From Chalciporus piperatus (taxonomy: Eukaryota; Basidiomycota; Agaricomycetes; Boletales; Boletaceae), in NCBI GenBank assembly GCA_038093975.1, contig JBBPTG010000016.1, forward strand, positions 124,001 to 188,000: DNA of 64,000 nucleotides, given 5' to 3'. Under the pieces are notes generated by a model. That model made no database searches, was not told the DNA's origin, and saw nothing but the letters and a program-made list of their open reading frames with translations. Positions within the stretch are counted from its first letter, which is position 1; every line of letters begins with the position of its first letter. Below are positions 11,803 to 23,967 of the stretch, one piece after another. A program made the translations under genes and the position numbers.

Positions 11803-12912
11803 CTTTGGTACGCGGAGAACCAATCCACGTGCACGTCCTTTACGAAAAGACAGCGCCACTCAGTGCCACTACGGGATATTTTTGACTGTCATAGCATGTT
11901 GGGGCGCACGTCATACCCCTCTCTACATCGCCCAACCCATCCGACTGCGCATATCCGCAAATTCCAATACTCGAGTCTGGGCGAATCGGTCGACCACTAT
12001 GATAGACTCAGGTAAACTCTTGCCAACGGACGTTTTTGATATGTCGCTCCACCGTAGCTTCCGACGAAAACTTCGATGATGACCGCTTATTTACATGCTG
12101 CGCATCCGGGGATTTCACCACCTCCTTGCCCATGTTTCTGCACCCATGCACCCCACAGATAGGCTCGCCTGCTGGTAGGCATATCGTACACGTGTTTCAC
12201 CAAGCTCTGTTCGGAGATTCGGATACCTATTCGCTTCCCTACTTATCTCTTCCCCACGCAGCCGTTGGACCTGCCGAGCGTATCTCATCAACGTTCCAGA
12301 GAGAAAGCAACCCAACGTTTCACTCATGCTAATGATATCTTCAAAACTTGGTCGAATTTGAGAATGTAATCCGTTTGTGGCAGTGAGCGGCAAATGATGA
12401 CCTCCGGTTTGGGATCTGACGATCTGATGCGGTAGATGTCAACCTAATTTGATGACATTGGCTATTATACTGAGGGATGAAAGTGGGACGACCCGAATAT
12501 AGCTGCACTTTATTTCAAGAAACGACCCATGACGTTTCTCCGTGGTGGACGAGGCGATCTAACTTTGACGAAAGGTATTGGTACAGTGACCCCAGCGTAT
12601 ACGATATTGCGAAATATGGACTTGCAATGTATGTTTTGAAGACAGACGGACACAGAGACGGTCTCATGGTTTGGGCACAAGTGTCCTGGAGACACTCCGG
12701 ATCGAAGCTCATTCGAAAGCCCTCCACGAACGCATGCAAGAGATCGAGGATGGATTTACGACGGACTTGCGTTATGGATGTTCGATACATGTCTTGCCGA
12801 GGTGGATGTCTTGTTTTCGGGGCTCAGGGTGGCTCCCATATGTCGAGCAATGGTGAGGGAGTTTCGGATGAAAGTTGGACTGTGCTTCAACCAACTAGTG
12901 CATGTATGGTCC
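11803..12912. other. Intergenic region with no supported gene
   Basis: Several overlapping open frames occur on both strands (for example 12477-12956 plus and 12515-12790 minus). None shows a domain, a consistent splice structure or a recognisable relative. The right end runs into the GUT2-derived fragment, so frames crossing that border are artefacts. I see no RNA gene. Confidence 0.45.
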
Positions 12913-13222
12913 CGCTGTATGGACGAATTCAGAGACGATTTGCCTCAAATGATTGAAGAGCGAGCCTTGGCGCGAACATTGAATTCCCGTCCAGTGAGTT
13001 CATCCTTGACCTTGGCCCTAACAAGTTTACCCTCGGCGTTCTTGTGGATATCTGTAACACCACTGTAGTTGGCGACGGTTGCGCCGAGCTTGACGGCCGT
13101 CATTATCAGTGCGACGTTCATCCGCGAATCATTATGTTGACCTGGTCATCAAGACTGAGTCGCGAAGAGTGGAAAGCTTGTGAAAAACTTACCATCGTGA
13201 TACACGACAGCACCGACGAGAC
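12913..13222 (-). pseudogene. Truncated inverted copy of GUT2 exons and introns
   Basis: The minus strand of this stretch matches part of the intact GUT2 gene at about 19228-19569. It includes the end of one exon (GAVVYHDG), the following intron, the whole next exon and most of the next intron, up to the shared TCCATACAGCG. The full exon is intact in frame: [53 protein letters not shown]. Over that exon about 8 of 165 bases differ by eye. Because introns are present, it arose by DNA duplication, not reverse transcription. The start of the following exon is deleted and homology ends abruptly on both sides, so no enzyme can be made. It is inverted relative to GUT2 and sits about 400 bases upstream of the histone H3 start. 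Confidence 0.9.
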
Positions 13223-13527
13223 GCTGGAAGAAGACTAAGTCGCGCGTTGACCTCTATCTCGTGTGCGTCCAAGTTCTGGGACAAAGGGATCTGGCTGGAG
13301 GTATTGAACAGCTTGGAATCCCAACCAGGGTATCGATGATCGCATTTGGAAAACCAACGGATGTGGGGGTGGTCACGAGAGCTGAACTGCGGTCGGTCAC
13401 TGGAAAGTATGGGCCTCTACTTTCCGGCCATTGTGGACTGACGCTCAATGAGGGATTTACTGGGATTTAGCATGTGAATTGAATGAATGAAAATGAATGG
13501 GCGGGGAAACTCGACACGAGAAATCGT
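13223..13527. other. Histone H3 upstream region
   Basis: This stretch lies between the GUT2 fragment and the H3 promoter. A frame at 13261-13470 is open on the plus strand and another on the minus strand, without recognisable content. It is probably upstream regulatory or relict sequence. Confidence 0.4.
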
Positions 13528-13533
13528 CACGTG
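13528..13533. promoter_or_regulatory. CACGTG E-box in the H3 promoter
   Basis: This is a perfect palindromic CACGTG hexamer 15 bases upstream of the TATA box and about 95 bases before the H3 ATG. It is the classical binding site of bHLH factors; use here is inferred from position. Confidence 0.45.
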
Positions 13534-13547
13534 ATGACAAACACGCC

Positions 13548-13554
13548 TATATAA
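13548..13554 (+). promoter_or_regulatory. TATA box of histone H3
   Basis: TATATAA lies about 75 bases before the H3 ATG in a GC-rich context. Placement suits a highly expressed histone gene. Confidence 0.6.
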
Positions 13555-13626
13555 CGCGCTCGGCGCTCGCGTCGCGTGTCTGTTGAACACAATTCACTAC
13601 CACCAGCTTGCTCACGCAAATTAGAT

Positions 13627-14250
<624 letters not shown>

Positions 14251-14880
14251 ACGACTCCTGGGTTAATGTTGTATTGTATGGACATATTTCTAGCATGTAG
14301 TCACCTTGAGGTTCTGTTCATTCTTGCCAGCCCAACCAAAACGGGCTGGGGTGGAGCAAAGTGGGACCGAAAACCCCTTGGAAACACCCAAGCAGGTTGT
14401 TATCAGCAAGTCGGCAAGCCAAGCCTCTGAATCCAGCAGGCATCATCAGGATCATTCTGTCATTGCAATGCACCCTTTATTCTAAGACTCGATACGATGA
14501 TCCGACTCACCCGGAGTCCGCTGCCAGTTGGAGTGAGTGCCACTGAGTGGAGGTTATCGATTATTGCGGATTCAAACGGTTCAACTGACAACAACCCAAT
14601 CCAAAGGTTTCAGATCCCGATTTTCAGGGACCATTGAACCCTCTGTGGAGCATGCCAAGAATTTGTGAAGTATCTTCGTAAGTGCAGCGCTGTCCAAGTG
14701 CTGTCGATATCATATTGAATCCAGGGACGACTCCTATCGCAGTTTGACATGTGACTAATTGAGATTTCATGAGCGTTCGCCCAACGTTCGCCTAAGTGAT
14801 CGCAATTGTTCCTCACTTCTAGTAGCCCTGCGGTCACTATAGAGGACGCCATCAGGTACTACCATCAGAACTGCCCCCAC
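14251..14880. other. Intergenic region between H3 and KHA1
   Basis: No coding frame or repeat is recognisable. The right end holds the antiporter's core promoter. The left end is the H3 3' flank. Confidence 0.5.
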
Positions 14881-14888
14881 TATATAAA
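14881..14888 (+). promoter_or_regulatory. TATA box of the KHA1-like antiporter gene
   Basis: TATATAAA lies about 60 bases upstream of the chosen ATG, just after a CCCCCAC element that recurs nearby. It supports the ATG at 14942 as the true start. Confidence 0.6.
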
Positions 14889-14941
14889 AGGGCCAGCACT
14901 CTGCATTCCCCCAAAGCTCAGCACTAGGTGCCCCCACTACA

Positions 14942-17900
14942 ATGGGAGCGTTTTCAGATGCCACCCTCAGTGCCCTCCAGCATCTCGCTTTCAAGAGGGC
15001 GGTTCAAGGCCAGGTGAGTCGAGTGTACCCGGGATCGTTGAAACACTGAGTACTGAGTGTGTCTACTTTTCCAAGGGTGGACTCCTAAGTGGCCAAGATC
15101 CAGCTACATACAATCCTTCCGACCCCTTGCGTCTATGGATCATTCAAATGGGTATGTCACATCCACTCTGCCGTCGTTTTTAGTAACTGAAACAATGCCA
15201 GGGATAATCGTGATGATGGCTCAGTTGCTCGGATTGCTTCTCGGGAGAATCAAACAACCTCGTGTAATCGCGGAAGTTTTGGGAGGTATTCTACTTGGTA
15301 AGTCTAGCTATCCCGTCAATTGTTCTTGGGGAATTCTGACGCAGCCTCAAGGTCCCACTGCGTTCGGCCGGATCCCTGGTTTCACCCAACACATCTTTCC
15401 CTCAGCTTCGATCCCGTTTCTTTCACTCACTGCCAACATTGGACTTTGTCTCTTCCTTTTCATCATTGGACTCGAAATAGACCCTAGTATCATCCGGCGA
15501 AATGCTCGACTGTCGGTCGTGGTGTCTCTTGCAGGCGTGCTCATTCCTTTCGGTGTCGGATGCGGCATATCCGTGGCCCTATACCATAATTTCATCGACC
15601 CATCCAAGAATTTCAATTATTTCATGCTCTTCATCGGTGTCTCGTTCTCCATCACGGCTTTCCCGGTCCTTTGTCGTATTCTCTCGGCACTGAAACTTCT
15701 CGACACTACAGTCGGCCTCATCGTGCTCTCTGCAGGTGTCGCCAACGATGTGATCGGCTGGAGTCTTCTTGCTCTGGCGGTCGCACTCGTCAATGCGACA
15801 TCAGGCCTCACAGCGTTGTGGACCTTCCTCACCTGTGTTGCGTTCACCCTCTTGTTGCTCTTCCCGACCAGATGGGGGTTACTTTGGCTGGCTAGGAAAA
15901 CAGGGAGCACTGCTCGCGGACCCACGATGGCTTACATGACAGTGGTCATACTCATCCTGTGGGGCGCGGCGTTCTTTACTGACATCGTCGGTGTGAATGC
16001 GATCTTTGGTGCGCTTGAATCGGGTGGATCTCTATTCGCTGCATTTAACTACCATTTTTCACCGCACAGGTGCCTTCATTGTCGGCGTAATCGTCCCTCG
16101 GGAAGGTGGTGTAGCAATCGCGTTCGTGGAAAAGCTCGAAGACATGGTCTCGATCATCTTCCTCCCCCTTGTGAGTACGATCTAAAGACGACTGTCGCCA
16201 CAACTCTCATACGCTGTACAGTACTTCGCGATCTCCGGTTTGAACACGAATTTGGGACTTATCGATACTGGTGCGTGTGCTTCCAGAGTGTACGAGCTCG
16301 TTACTGAGAGACATCGTCAGGTACTGCATGGGGATTTCTCTTTGCGATCATAGTCCTCGACTTCACTGGCAAGTTCACGGGTTGCTGCCTTTCTTCTAGG
16401 GCTCTTGGGTTCACATGGCGTGAAGCTGCTACGGTTGGCTCTCTCATGTCCTGTAAAGGGTGAGTTTCCTGACTTAACTACGCGTCGACCATGTTTAAGT
16501 GGCTTCACAGTTTGGTGGAACTGATCGTGTTGAACGTCGGTTTGTCCGCGGGAATCCTCACCCCACGAGTGTTCTCCATGTTTGTGTTGGAGGCGTTAAC
16601 CCTGACCTTCATGACGACACCGCTCGTCAACTTGCTGTATCCACCCCACCGTCGGACCCTTGCCCATGCCCCCGGTACGGAAGACGTCACAGAAAAAGGC
16701 GACGGCGACGAAGCAGTAACAGGGAGCAAAGTTTCTCAAATTGGCGAGGAACAGGCGTGGCGTACCCGGGTTTCAGTCGTCCTCGACGAATTCTACAACA
16801 TGCCTGGCATCATGGCACTTACGAAACTCGTCCTACCTCCTACTTCGGAAGACGCGTCTGGCGTCAGCACATCAGAGAAAACCTCTGTGCACGCACTTCG
16901 CCTCATGGAGCTGTCAGAACGTACATCGTCTATGATCAAGTCCTCCATGACAGAAACCCTGATCAGCACCGATCCTCTCGTCGGCGTCTTCAAAATGTTT
17001 GCAGAACAGAGCGACTTGCCTGTCTCTGCTTCGTTGTCTGTCGTATCGCACGATGATTGGGCTCTCGCGGTGGCTAACCATGCCAAGAGACACGGCTCGC
17101 AGCTTCTCCTCCTTCCTTGGATCTCCCCTTCGTCCGGTCCTGCAGTCGATCACAACGAATCGGGTCTATCACAGTCACACAATCCTTTTGATACGTTCTT
17201 TGGAGTGTCCAAGGACAATTCCGCGTCGACACTTCATTCGTACTTTATTCGCAGCGTGTTTAGGCAGAGCAGGACTGACATTGCTCTTTTCGTCGGCTTG
17301 GGAGACAATGCAGGCACGAACGGCCCACAGCACATCCTATTCCCGTTCTTTGGCGGTCCAGACGATAGGCTTGCACTCGAGTTTGTGGTGCAGCTGTGCA
17401 CGAACCCGAGGATAAGTGCGACGGCGATTCGAGTTGGAACCTGGACAGGGAAGGCTCCGCTTGAAAAACCGGAATCGGCCTTGCCTGATGTGAAAGACTC
17501 GAAATATGGACCTGCTCTCAGTTCGGTTCGTGCATCTCTAGCTCACTGAATTTGGTCACACACTGACCCCGGTTTCGTTGATCCGTTACTAGTCTAGCGC
17601 CTTCCCCGACACGGTCTATGGGAAGCCAAACACGGCACTCGCTTTACAATCGGAGACGGCGGATGACTTGGCGTGGTCCCGGTTCTCCTCGCCGACCTTT
17701 GAGAAAGACACGCACCAACAGTTACGCTCTTCACTCTCTCGGATCGAGTTCACGGACCTGTCGAGTCCCTTGCCCTTGCACGATCTCGCCGAGCGCACGA
17801 AAGAACTCCGCGAAACACACAGACGTCTACTCGTCGTCGCCGGGCGCTCCAAACGTCTTGCCAAAGCTAGCGTTCATCCAGAACTGAAACAGATCGTCGA

Positions 17901-18045
17901 GGAACACGGCCGACAGGGGTACGACATGGTGAGGAATACGATCGGAGACGTGGCGACGTCGTTGGTCATCGCTGGCTCGCAGAATGCGATCGTGGTGTTG
18001 CAGGCTAGTCACCATGATGCGGACGAGTCGATTTTGGAAGTGTAG
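14942..18045 (+). CDS. KHA1-type K+/H+ antiporter (CPA2 family)
   Basis: This is a membrane cation/proton exchanger related to yeast Kha1, an endomembrane K+/H+ antiporter. Exon 1 gives MGAFSDATLSALQHLAFKRA. After two introns the transporter domain begins (WIIQMGIIVMMAQLLGLLLG, RIKQPRVIAEVLGGILLGPT). It continues with many hydrophobic helices, including LCLFLFIIGLEIDPSIIRR and FSITAFPVLCRILSALKLLD. AGVANDVIGWSLLALAVALV contains the paired Asn-Asp expected in the ion-binding core, and AFIVGVIVPREGG follows. A long hydrophilic C-terminal half then carries universal-stress-like segments (LLLLPWISPSSG, DIALFVGLGD) and ends SQNAIVVLQASHHDADESIL. Domain order and the cytoplasmic tail match the fungal Kha1 family. 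The start is supported by a TATA box 60 bases upstream. Exon joins near 16.0-16.5 kb are inferred. Confidence 0.92.
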
Positions 18046-18447
18046 AATGTAGCTAGATCTACGGTGGATCTGGATGATTGGAGGATGATTGGATTTTTGT
18101 ATTATATCGTGAACATACTGTATGTTGTGTTTTTTTCACCACAAATATCATTCCCAGTGTAACTGTACTCACGATCGTCGCTTGGATGACTGTGGGCAAT
18201 GAGATTTTCCTCGAGTGCTCACTTCTTCGAACGTTCCCTCGTTCCTGTCACAACCACGCCGATCGAAGCGGGCCGTTCGGACCGCCAGTGACGCGAACAC
18301 TACCATCCGAACGGGCCGCGACAAGGCCTGTCCTTGAAAAACAAGTTATATTACCGCCCGCCGACACTTCGACCAAGGAATCGACTCTCCCGTCAGGACC
18401 ACCGACCAACGACCCAACAGCTCACAGTGGTGCGTAGTGGTTTGACG
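18046..18447. other. GUT2 promoter region
   Basis: This lies between tandem genes. An open frame at 18078-18437 has no recognisable content and overlaps the likely 5' leader of GUT2. The middle is rich in short direct words such as CCGACC; I annotate nothing further. Confidence 0.45.
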
Positions 18448-21131
18448 ATGGCTGCTCTGCGCAAACTGTTGTTCTCTCGGCGCACGCTCGCATATGCTAC
18501 TGCCTCCGCGATCGGTGTCGCTGGTGGTGGATATTGTTACCTTAATTCTGGTCCTGCCTACCCAACTTCGACCAGGGAGACCCGTCACCCACCTCCACCA
18601 TGGACTCCACCACCTCGGCAGGCCATGCTGGACGCTCTCAAGCGGAGCAGTGATCATCCAGAGGAAGAATTTGATCTATTGATAGTCGGAGGAGGAGCGA
18701 CGGGTGCTGGTGTAGCTGTCGATGCTGCAAGCAGAGGTCTCAAAGTCGCATTGGTGGAACGAAGTGACTTTAGTTCCGGTGAGTTTTGTTAACGAATTGG
18801 AAAGCGTTTAGCTCGAGAGTTTTTGACATATGCCCACCCCCTCCCCCCTGATAAGGCACGTCATCCAAATCGACGAAACTCGTTCATGGTGGTGTGAGGT
18901 ATCTCCAGAAGGCGGTCATGGAGCTCGACTATGAGCAATACAAGCTCGTACGCGAAGCGTTGCATGAAAGAAAGTTGTTCCTGCAAACTGCTCCCTATCT
19001 GTCACATATGCTTCCCATCATGTTACCCTTGTACAAGTACGTTTTTTTTTCGATGTTTTCCTGGATGGATATCCGTACTGAATGGCATTCGAGGTACTGG
19101 CAGGTGCCGTATTATTACGCGGGATGCAAGATGTACGACATATTAGCTGGGAAGGAGAACATGGAGAGCTCTTACCTCATGTCGAAAGGTAAAGCTCTTG
19201 AGATGTTCCCCATGCTCAAACCCGAGGGTCTCGTCGGTGCTGTCGTGTATTACGATGGTGAGTTTCTCACATGATCTTCGCTCTTTCACGACTTCAGCGT
19301 TGGTGACCAGGTCAACATAATGATTCGCGGATGAACGTCGCACTGATAATGACGGCCGTCAAGCTCGGCGCAACCGTCACCAACTACTGTGGTGTTACAG
19401 ATCTTCACAAGAACGCCGAGGGTAAACTTGTTGGGGCCAAGGTCAAGGATGAGCTCACTGGTCGGGAGTTCAATGTTCGCGCCAAGGTTTGTTTCTTAAA
19501 TCGTTTGAGGCGAATCGTCTCCTCTGAACTCGACTCAGGGAATCATCAATGCGACGGGTCCATACAGCGACTCGTTGCTTTCCTTGAACAACCCTTCACA
19601 TAAACCCATCGTCCGACCCTCATCTGGTGTTCATATCACGCTTCCTGCTTACTACGCTCCTGCGCGGATGGGCCTTCTTGACCCAGCTACCTCGGATGGA
19701 CGGGTCATCTTCTTCCTTCCCTGGGAAGGTGGTGTGGTTGCTGGGACCACCGATACCCCCGCGAAAGTAAACGCCCAGGGAGAGGAGGTTACCCCCGCCG
19801 AAGATGACATCCGATGGGTCATCGATGAGGTACGAGGGTACCTCAGTCAGGATATCAAGGTTAGACGTGGGGACGTCCTCAGTGCCTGGTCGGGTTTGCG
19901 ACCACTCATCTCCGCCGGAGGTGAAGGTGGAACGGAGGGTTTGGTGAGAAATCACCTGGTGAGGGTGGATGACTCCGGACTTGTCACTATCGCCGGTGGG
20001 AAGTGGACGACATATAGGGCGATGGCGGAGGAAACTGTTGATAAAGCGGTCGAAGTGTTTGGGTTGCAAGACAAGGTGAAGAATGGATGCGTGACGGAAG
20101 AGTTGAGACTTGTAGGAAGCGATGGATGGAGTCGAAACATGTTCATTGGACTTATCCAAAGGGTGCGTTCGGTGATTGTCGAACCTTGGCTCGCGCATTC
20201 GCTGATCCGTCTTTTCTTTTATATAGTTTGGTTTGGACACGGACGTCGCAAAACAGCTCTCGGACAACTATGGTGACCGTGCTTGGACGGTCTGCGCTCT
20301 TGCAGAACCTACGGGTGAACAATGGCCCTTGCACGGAGTCAGACTCAGCCCAAACTACTCTTACCTCGAGGCCGAAGTTCTCTACGCAACTCGTCACGAA
20401 TACGCGTGTACAGCCACTGACGTCCTTGCACGTCGTACCCGACTCGCCTTTGTGAACGCTCACGCAGCACTCGCAGCCCTCCCACGCGTCATTGAAATCA
20501 TGAGCAAGGAGTTGGGTTGGAGTCGGGCTCGTCAGCGGGAGGAGTACGACCGTGGCGTTAAGTTCTTGGGGAGTATGGGTGTCGCCCCTGGACTGGCCGT
20601 TGGTCAAGGAAGTTCCCGCTCATGGACACAATGGTTCTTCGCCCTCTCCGCTGCCACTCTCAGTGCGGCTTCCTCCTCGGCTCCTTTCTACAGTCGCGCG
20701 AAGCTTGAGGTTGGTGAGGCCGACGCGTTGAGAGAACTCTTCGATCGTCATGCAGTCGGCCCGTCGTCGGACCCGCAATCCCAAGGTGGTATCGTTCAAT
20801 CACGTCTCCGATTGAAGAAGACCGATATACCAGCTGCATTGAAGGAATTTGCCAGCGAATGGCCTGGCGCCGGTTATGAAGGCTTCCGGGAGGCCGATTA
20901 CCGGTATGTATTTGCGGAGGAAGGCGTCAAGGACCTTGTGGATGTCGATTTCGACGAGTTTGTCGAGGTGAGTTTACCTCTTCGTTTATGTGTTGACAAA
21001 CAGGGCGAAGCTGAGGGTGATAATTGTAGATCTGTGGAAACTTGAAGGATGTATCCATGATCGCTGTAGCTACGAGAGGGAAGACCGAGCGGAAACGGAT
21101 CCCTGTAGAAAAGAGTGGAGGGGGTGTGTAG
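18448..21131 (+). CDS. GUT2: FAD-dependent glycerol-3-phosphate dehydrogenase, mitochondrial
   Basis: This enzyme oxidises glycerol-3-phosphate to dihydroxyacetone phosphate and passes electrons to ubiquinone at the outer face of the inner mitochondrial membrane. The N-terminus ([20 protein letters not shown]) is basic and followed by a short hydrophobic span, as in imported membrane-bound proteins. The FAD site is [20 protein letters not shown]. Other family blocks are [20 protein letters not shown], the [15 protein letters not shown] segment, [47 protein letters not shown] and [14 protein letters not shown]. The C-terminal domain contains a stretch resembling a helix-loop-helix calcium site ([19 protein letters not shown]). 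A Ser/Ala-rich insert (about 20630-20690) lies before that domain. The last intron must be removed to reach the end [12 protein letters not shown]. Part of this gene was the source, or a relative, of the broken copy at 12913-13222. Confidence 0.94.
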
Positions 21132-21638
21132 GTCCATTCCATCATGGTATTGACTTGTCTTGTATGCTCGCTTGTGAACACCACCCTACTCATTAGATCG
21201 TACGTGCAATAATTTCCATCCAGCCATTATGTCTAGTACACTGTTTGTCTTCTTTTCAAAGTTGTCGATGCAGAGAAACACGAGTTCCACCTATTGTCGC
21301 CCATCGATGAACGGGTTGATACTTGGACTCATTACCCCGTCATTGTGAGGTGGTCGAGATCGCAGGGAAGCATCCGTGTCCAGCGCTCCCCATACAGGTC
21401 CTCACCTCATCATCCAGGCACAAGTTAACCCATATAACCCATCCGGTCATGCCGTTTGGTTCATCCTCCGCGCAAGTGCTGTAGTGCAGTCAAACCAAAC
21501 AAAGTTAAGTTACAATCCGTCTGATTGTCCAGAAGCGTCCTCGCTACAAGTTAATTTACAGGATACTGTTTACTTGTTCCAACAGAAGAAGGACCAGCTC
21601 TTCCATGCATCGTGGCACACGTGATGCTGAAAGTGTGA
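21132..21638. other. Convergent intergenic region
   Basis: GUT2 and the acyl-CoA ligase both end here. I see no convincing gene, RNA or repeat; short frames present look random. Confidence 0.5.
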
Positions 21639-23967
21639 TCATAATCTAGCAGCGCGATCTTTCAATTTCGCTTCGTATTCGTCTACCAAGACTCTGCGTA
21701 ACACCTTGCCGGTTGGAGTCTTGGGTATCTATAGCCGGTTGATCGTTAGCCCCTGAAGTAGATGCGCTGGACAAGAATAATCAAAGAACAGAAACTTGCC
21801 TGGTTCACGATACTGATACCACCTCTTAGCCATTTGTACCTGCTCAATGCCTCGCGGACCCATGCATCGAGCTTTGCAACGGTCTCTTTGGAACCAAGCG
21901 TTTTGCCATTGGCCGACAGCACAATCCATGCACGAGGGATGCGCTCGTCGACCGTTCGCCCTCCGCTGACGCCTGCAACGGTCACATCGATGATGAGGCT
22001 TCCGGGATGACTGAGGAGAGTTTCTTCGATTTCCGAAGGTGATACTTGCATTCCTGAAACCTTGAGGATATCCTGCCGCCAACGTATCAGTCCCCGCGTC
22101 AAAAGAAGCTCACGAAAAATCCTTTTTTCTTACCTTTGCTCTGTCCTCGTAGCTTTAAAAGAAGAGGGGTGTCAGTCCATCAAATTGTAACGCCACCAGA
22201 TTGTAGATGCGTACTAGAGAACCCCGTCTGCGTCTATCCGGATGCGATCCCCTGTGTGTAGCCACCCGTCCTTGAAGGTCTCTTCAGTGGCTTTTGGATT
22301 GTTCCAATAGCCAAGGGCGACAGAGCCAGAGCGGATATGCAGTTCCCCAGGTTCATTAGCACCTGCAATACTGCCATCTTCTCGCACGACACGGGCTTCC
22401 ACGCCGGGCAAAAGTATTCCAATAGACCCGGGGACATTCTTGGCTCGCCCCTCCAGAATGCCAGGGATAGGCTTCATTGAAGCAGAGAGTGTCTAGGGGT
22501 ATGGCAATTAACATCTCGAAAACAAATGGAGTAGACAGGGACATTACACATTCCGACATCCCATAACCTGTCACACGTATCAGCATGCTGATAGCGAGGG
22601 AGCACTGGAAGCCACCCACCTTCTCCTACCCGCTCCACACCGGGAAATCGGGAGCGCAATCGCTCCGCAAGTGACACGGGGAGATAGGCCGCCCCGCATT
22701 GCAGTACTTGGACGGTACTGAAATCTGCAGTCGTGAACCTGGGATGGTGTACGATTTGGTGTACGAGAGATGGGACTAGGTATATGGTCGTAACGCGGTA
22801 TCTTTATAAAATGAGACTGTAAGGAAGGACAGAAAAATATGCAGGAAGGGGGATACGTACTTCGGAATCAAATCTAGAAATACGTCAGGGTCCCATTTAG
22901 GGAGGATCAGGAGCGTTGTCGGGGCAAAGAAACATCTAAATGTGAGGATGTGGAGTCCGTATGTGTGATGTATTGGTAACACATTGAATGTGACGTTCAT
23001 GCCTCCTGGACCGTTCCATACTGGAGGCTTTGGTGGGATTGATGTCAACGGTCACTTCGCTCGAAAAAAAAAATATTAAGACACATACGGATTGCACTTT
23101 AAGTACCTCTACGGTCGCCACGAATATTTGACAGAGTGAATTAATTATGTTTCCATGTGAAATCATAACAGCTGATAAGACAAAAGTAACGTTAGCAAAG
23201 TGTTCATTGATCGGAACCTGTCGAGCATATCCCGAGGACCCCACAATCAACTCGGCCCCCAAGCGTGTACGCGTTTGATGGAATGAGTAGGGAAGCGAAA
23301 CGTACCTTTTGGAAGTCCACTTGTTCCGCTCGAGAAGACCAGATATGCCAGCGTATCGCGCTGAGCCTGCCGTATCGGCAAGCGTGGTATCTTGTTGCTT
23401 TGAGCAAGGTTGACGAGATCCCCAAAGCTGGTGTGCCCTTGGGCCTCCCCCTCTAATATGTATATGCGATCTTCTGGGAGGCCAGAAGTGAGCGCGAGAG
23501 GTAGCAACGTGGGGCTCACGAACAAGCGTGTAGCACCCGCGAGCTTGAAGGTATGCTGGAACTCGAAAGGGGTCGAATATGACGAAAACATGGCGAACGG
23601 AACCGTTATCACTAGTAGAGAGTGAAGTAGGGCCACGCAGTCCTGCAGCAATCCGTTCAGTTGGAGCTCATGTGGTCATGTTCATGGAGTGAAACGGTAC
23701 CATAGAGTTCTCGCTAAGGACGCCGACGATTTCATCGTTTTCTGGGCGGAGTCCTAGTCCGCCGTCCTTAACATCACTTCCCAACGCCGTTGCACCATCC
23801 CGCACCCTCTCTAAGAACTGCCGAAATGACCGCGTTGCCCCGGTGAGTCCATTCACATGCAATGTGTAATCTGGCCATTCCGCTTGCTCCGGTCGGTGGA
23901 AGAGTATATTGTGCACATTCTGAGGGGGGATACCAGGGAGCGGGGGAAAGAGCGATTTGTGGTGCAT
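21639..23967 (-). CDS. AMP-forming acyl-CoA/coumarate-type ligase with PTS1-like tail
   Basis: This is an ANL-superfamily enzyme that activates a carboxylic acid to an acyl-adenylate and then the CoA thioester. The start MHHKSLFPPLPGIPPQNVHN matches family N-termini. Signature blocks are LAYLVFSSGTSGLPKG (P-loop A3), NVLPIHHTYGLHILTF, GYGMSECVM (A5), GYWNNPKATEETFKDGWLHT with GD (A7), DILKVSGMQVSPSEIEETLL (A8 hinge region), and IPKTPTGKVLRRVLVDEYE with the catalytic Lys of A10. The protein ends KDRAARL; the last three residues (ARL) fit the peroxisomal PTS1 consensus. Relatives include 4-coumarate-, fatty-acyl- and phenylacetate-CoA ligases; the substrate cannot be told by eye. More than ten short introns are present. 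The gene stands alone between convergent and same-strand neighbours. Confidence 0.88.

Noticed and set aside
12778..13068. Plus-strand open frame of 96 codons upstream of histone H3
   Set aside because: Its right half is the antisense of a GUT2 intron and exon in the duplicated fragment, so the frame is an artefact.
15617..15925. 102-codon minus-strand frame inside the KHA1-like gene
   Set aside because: It is opposite a highly conserved transporter exon and has no features of its own.
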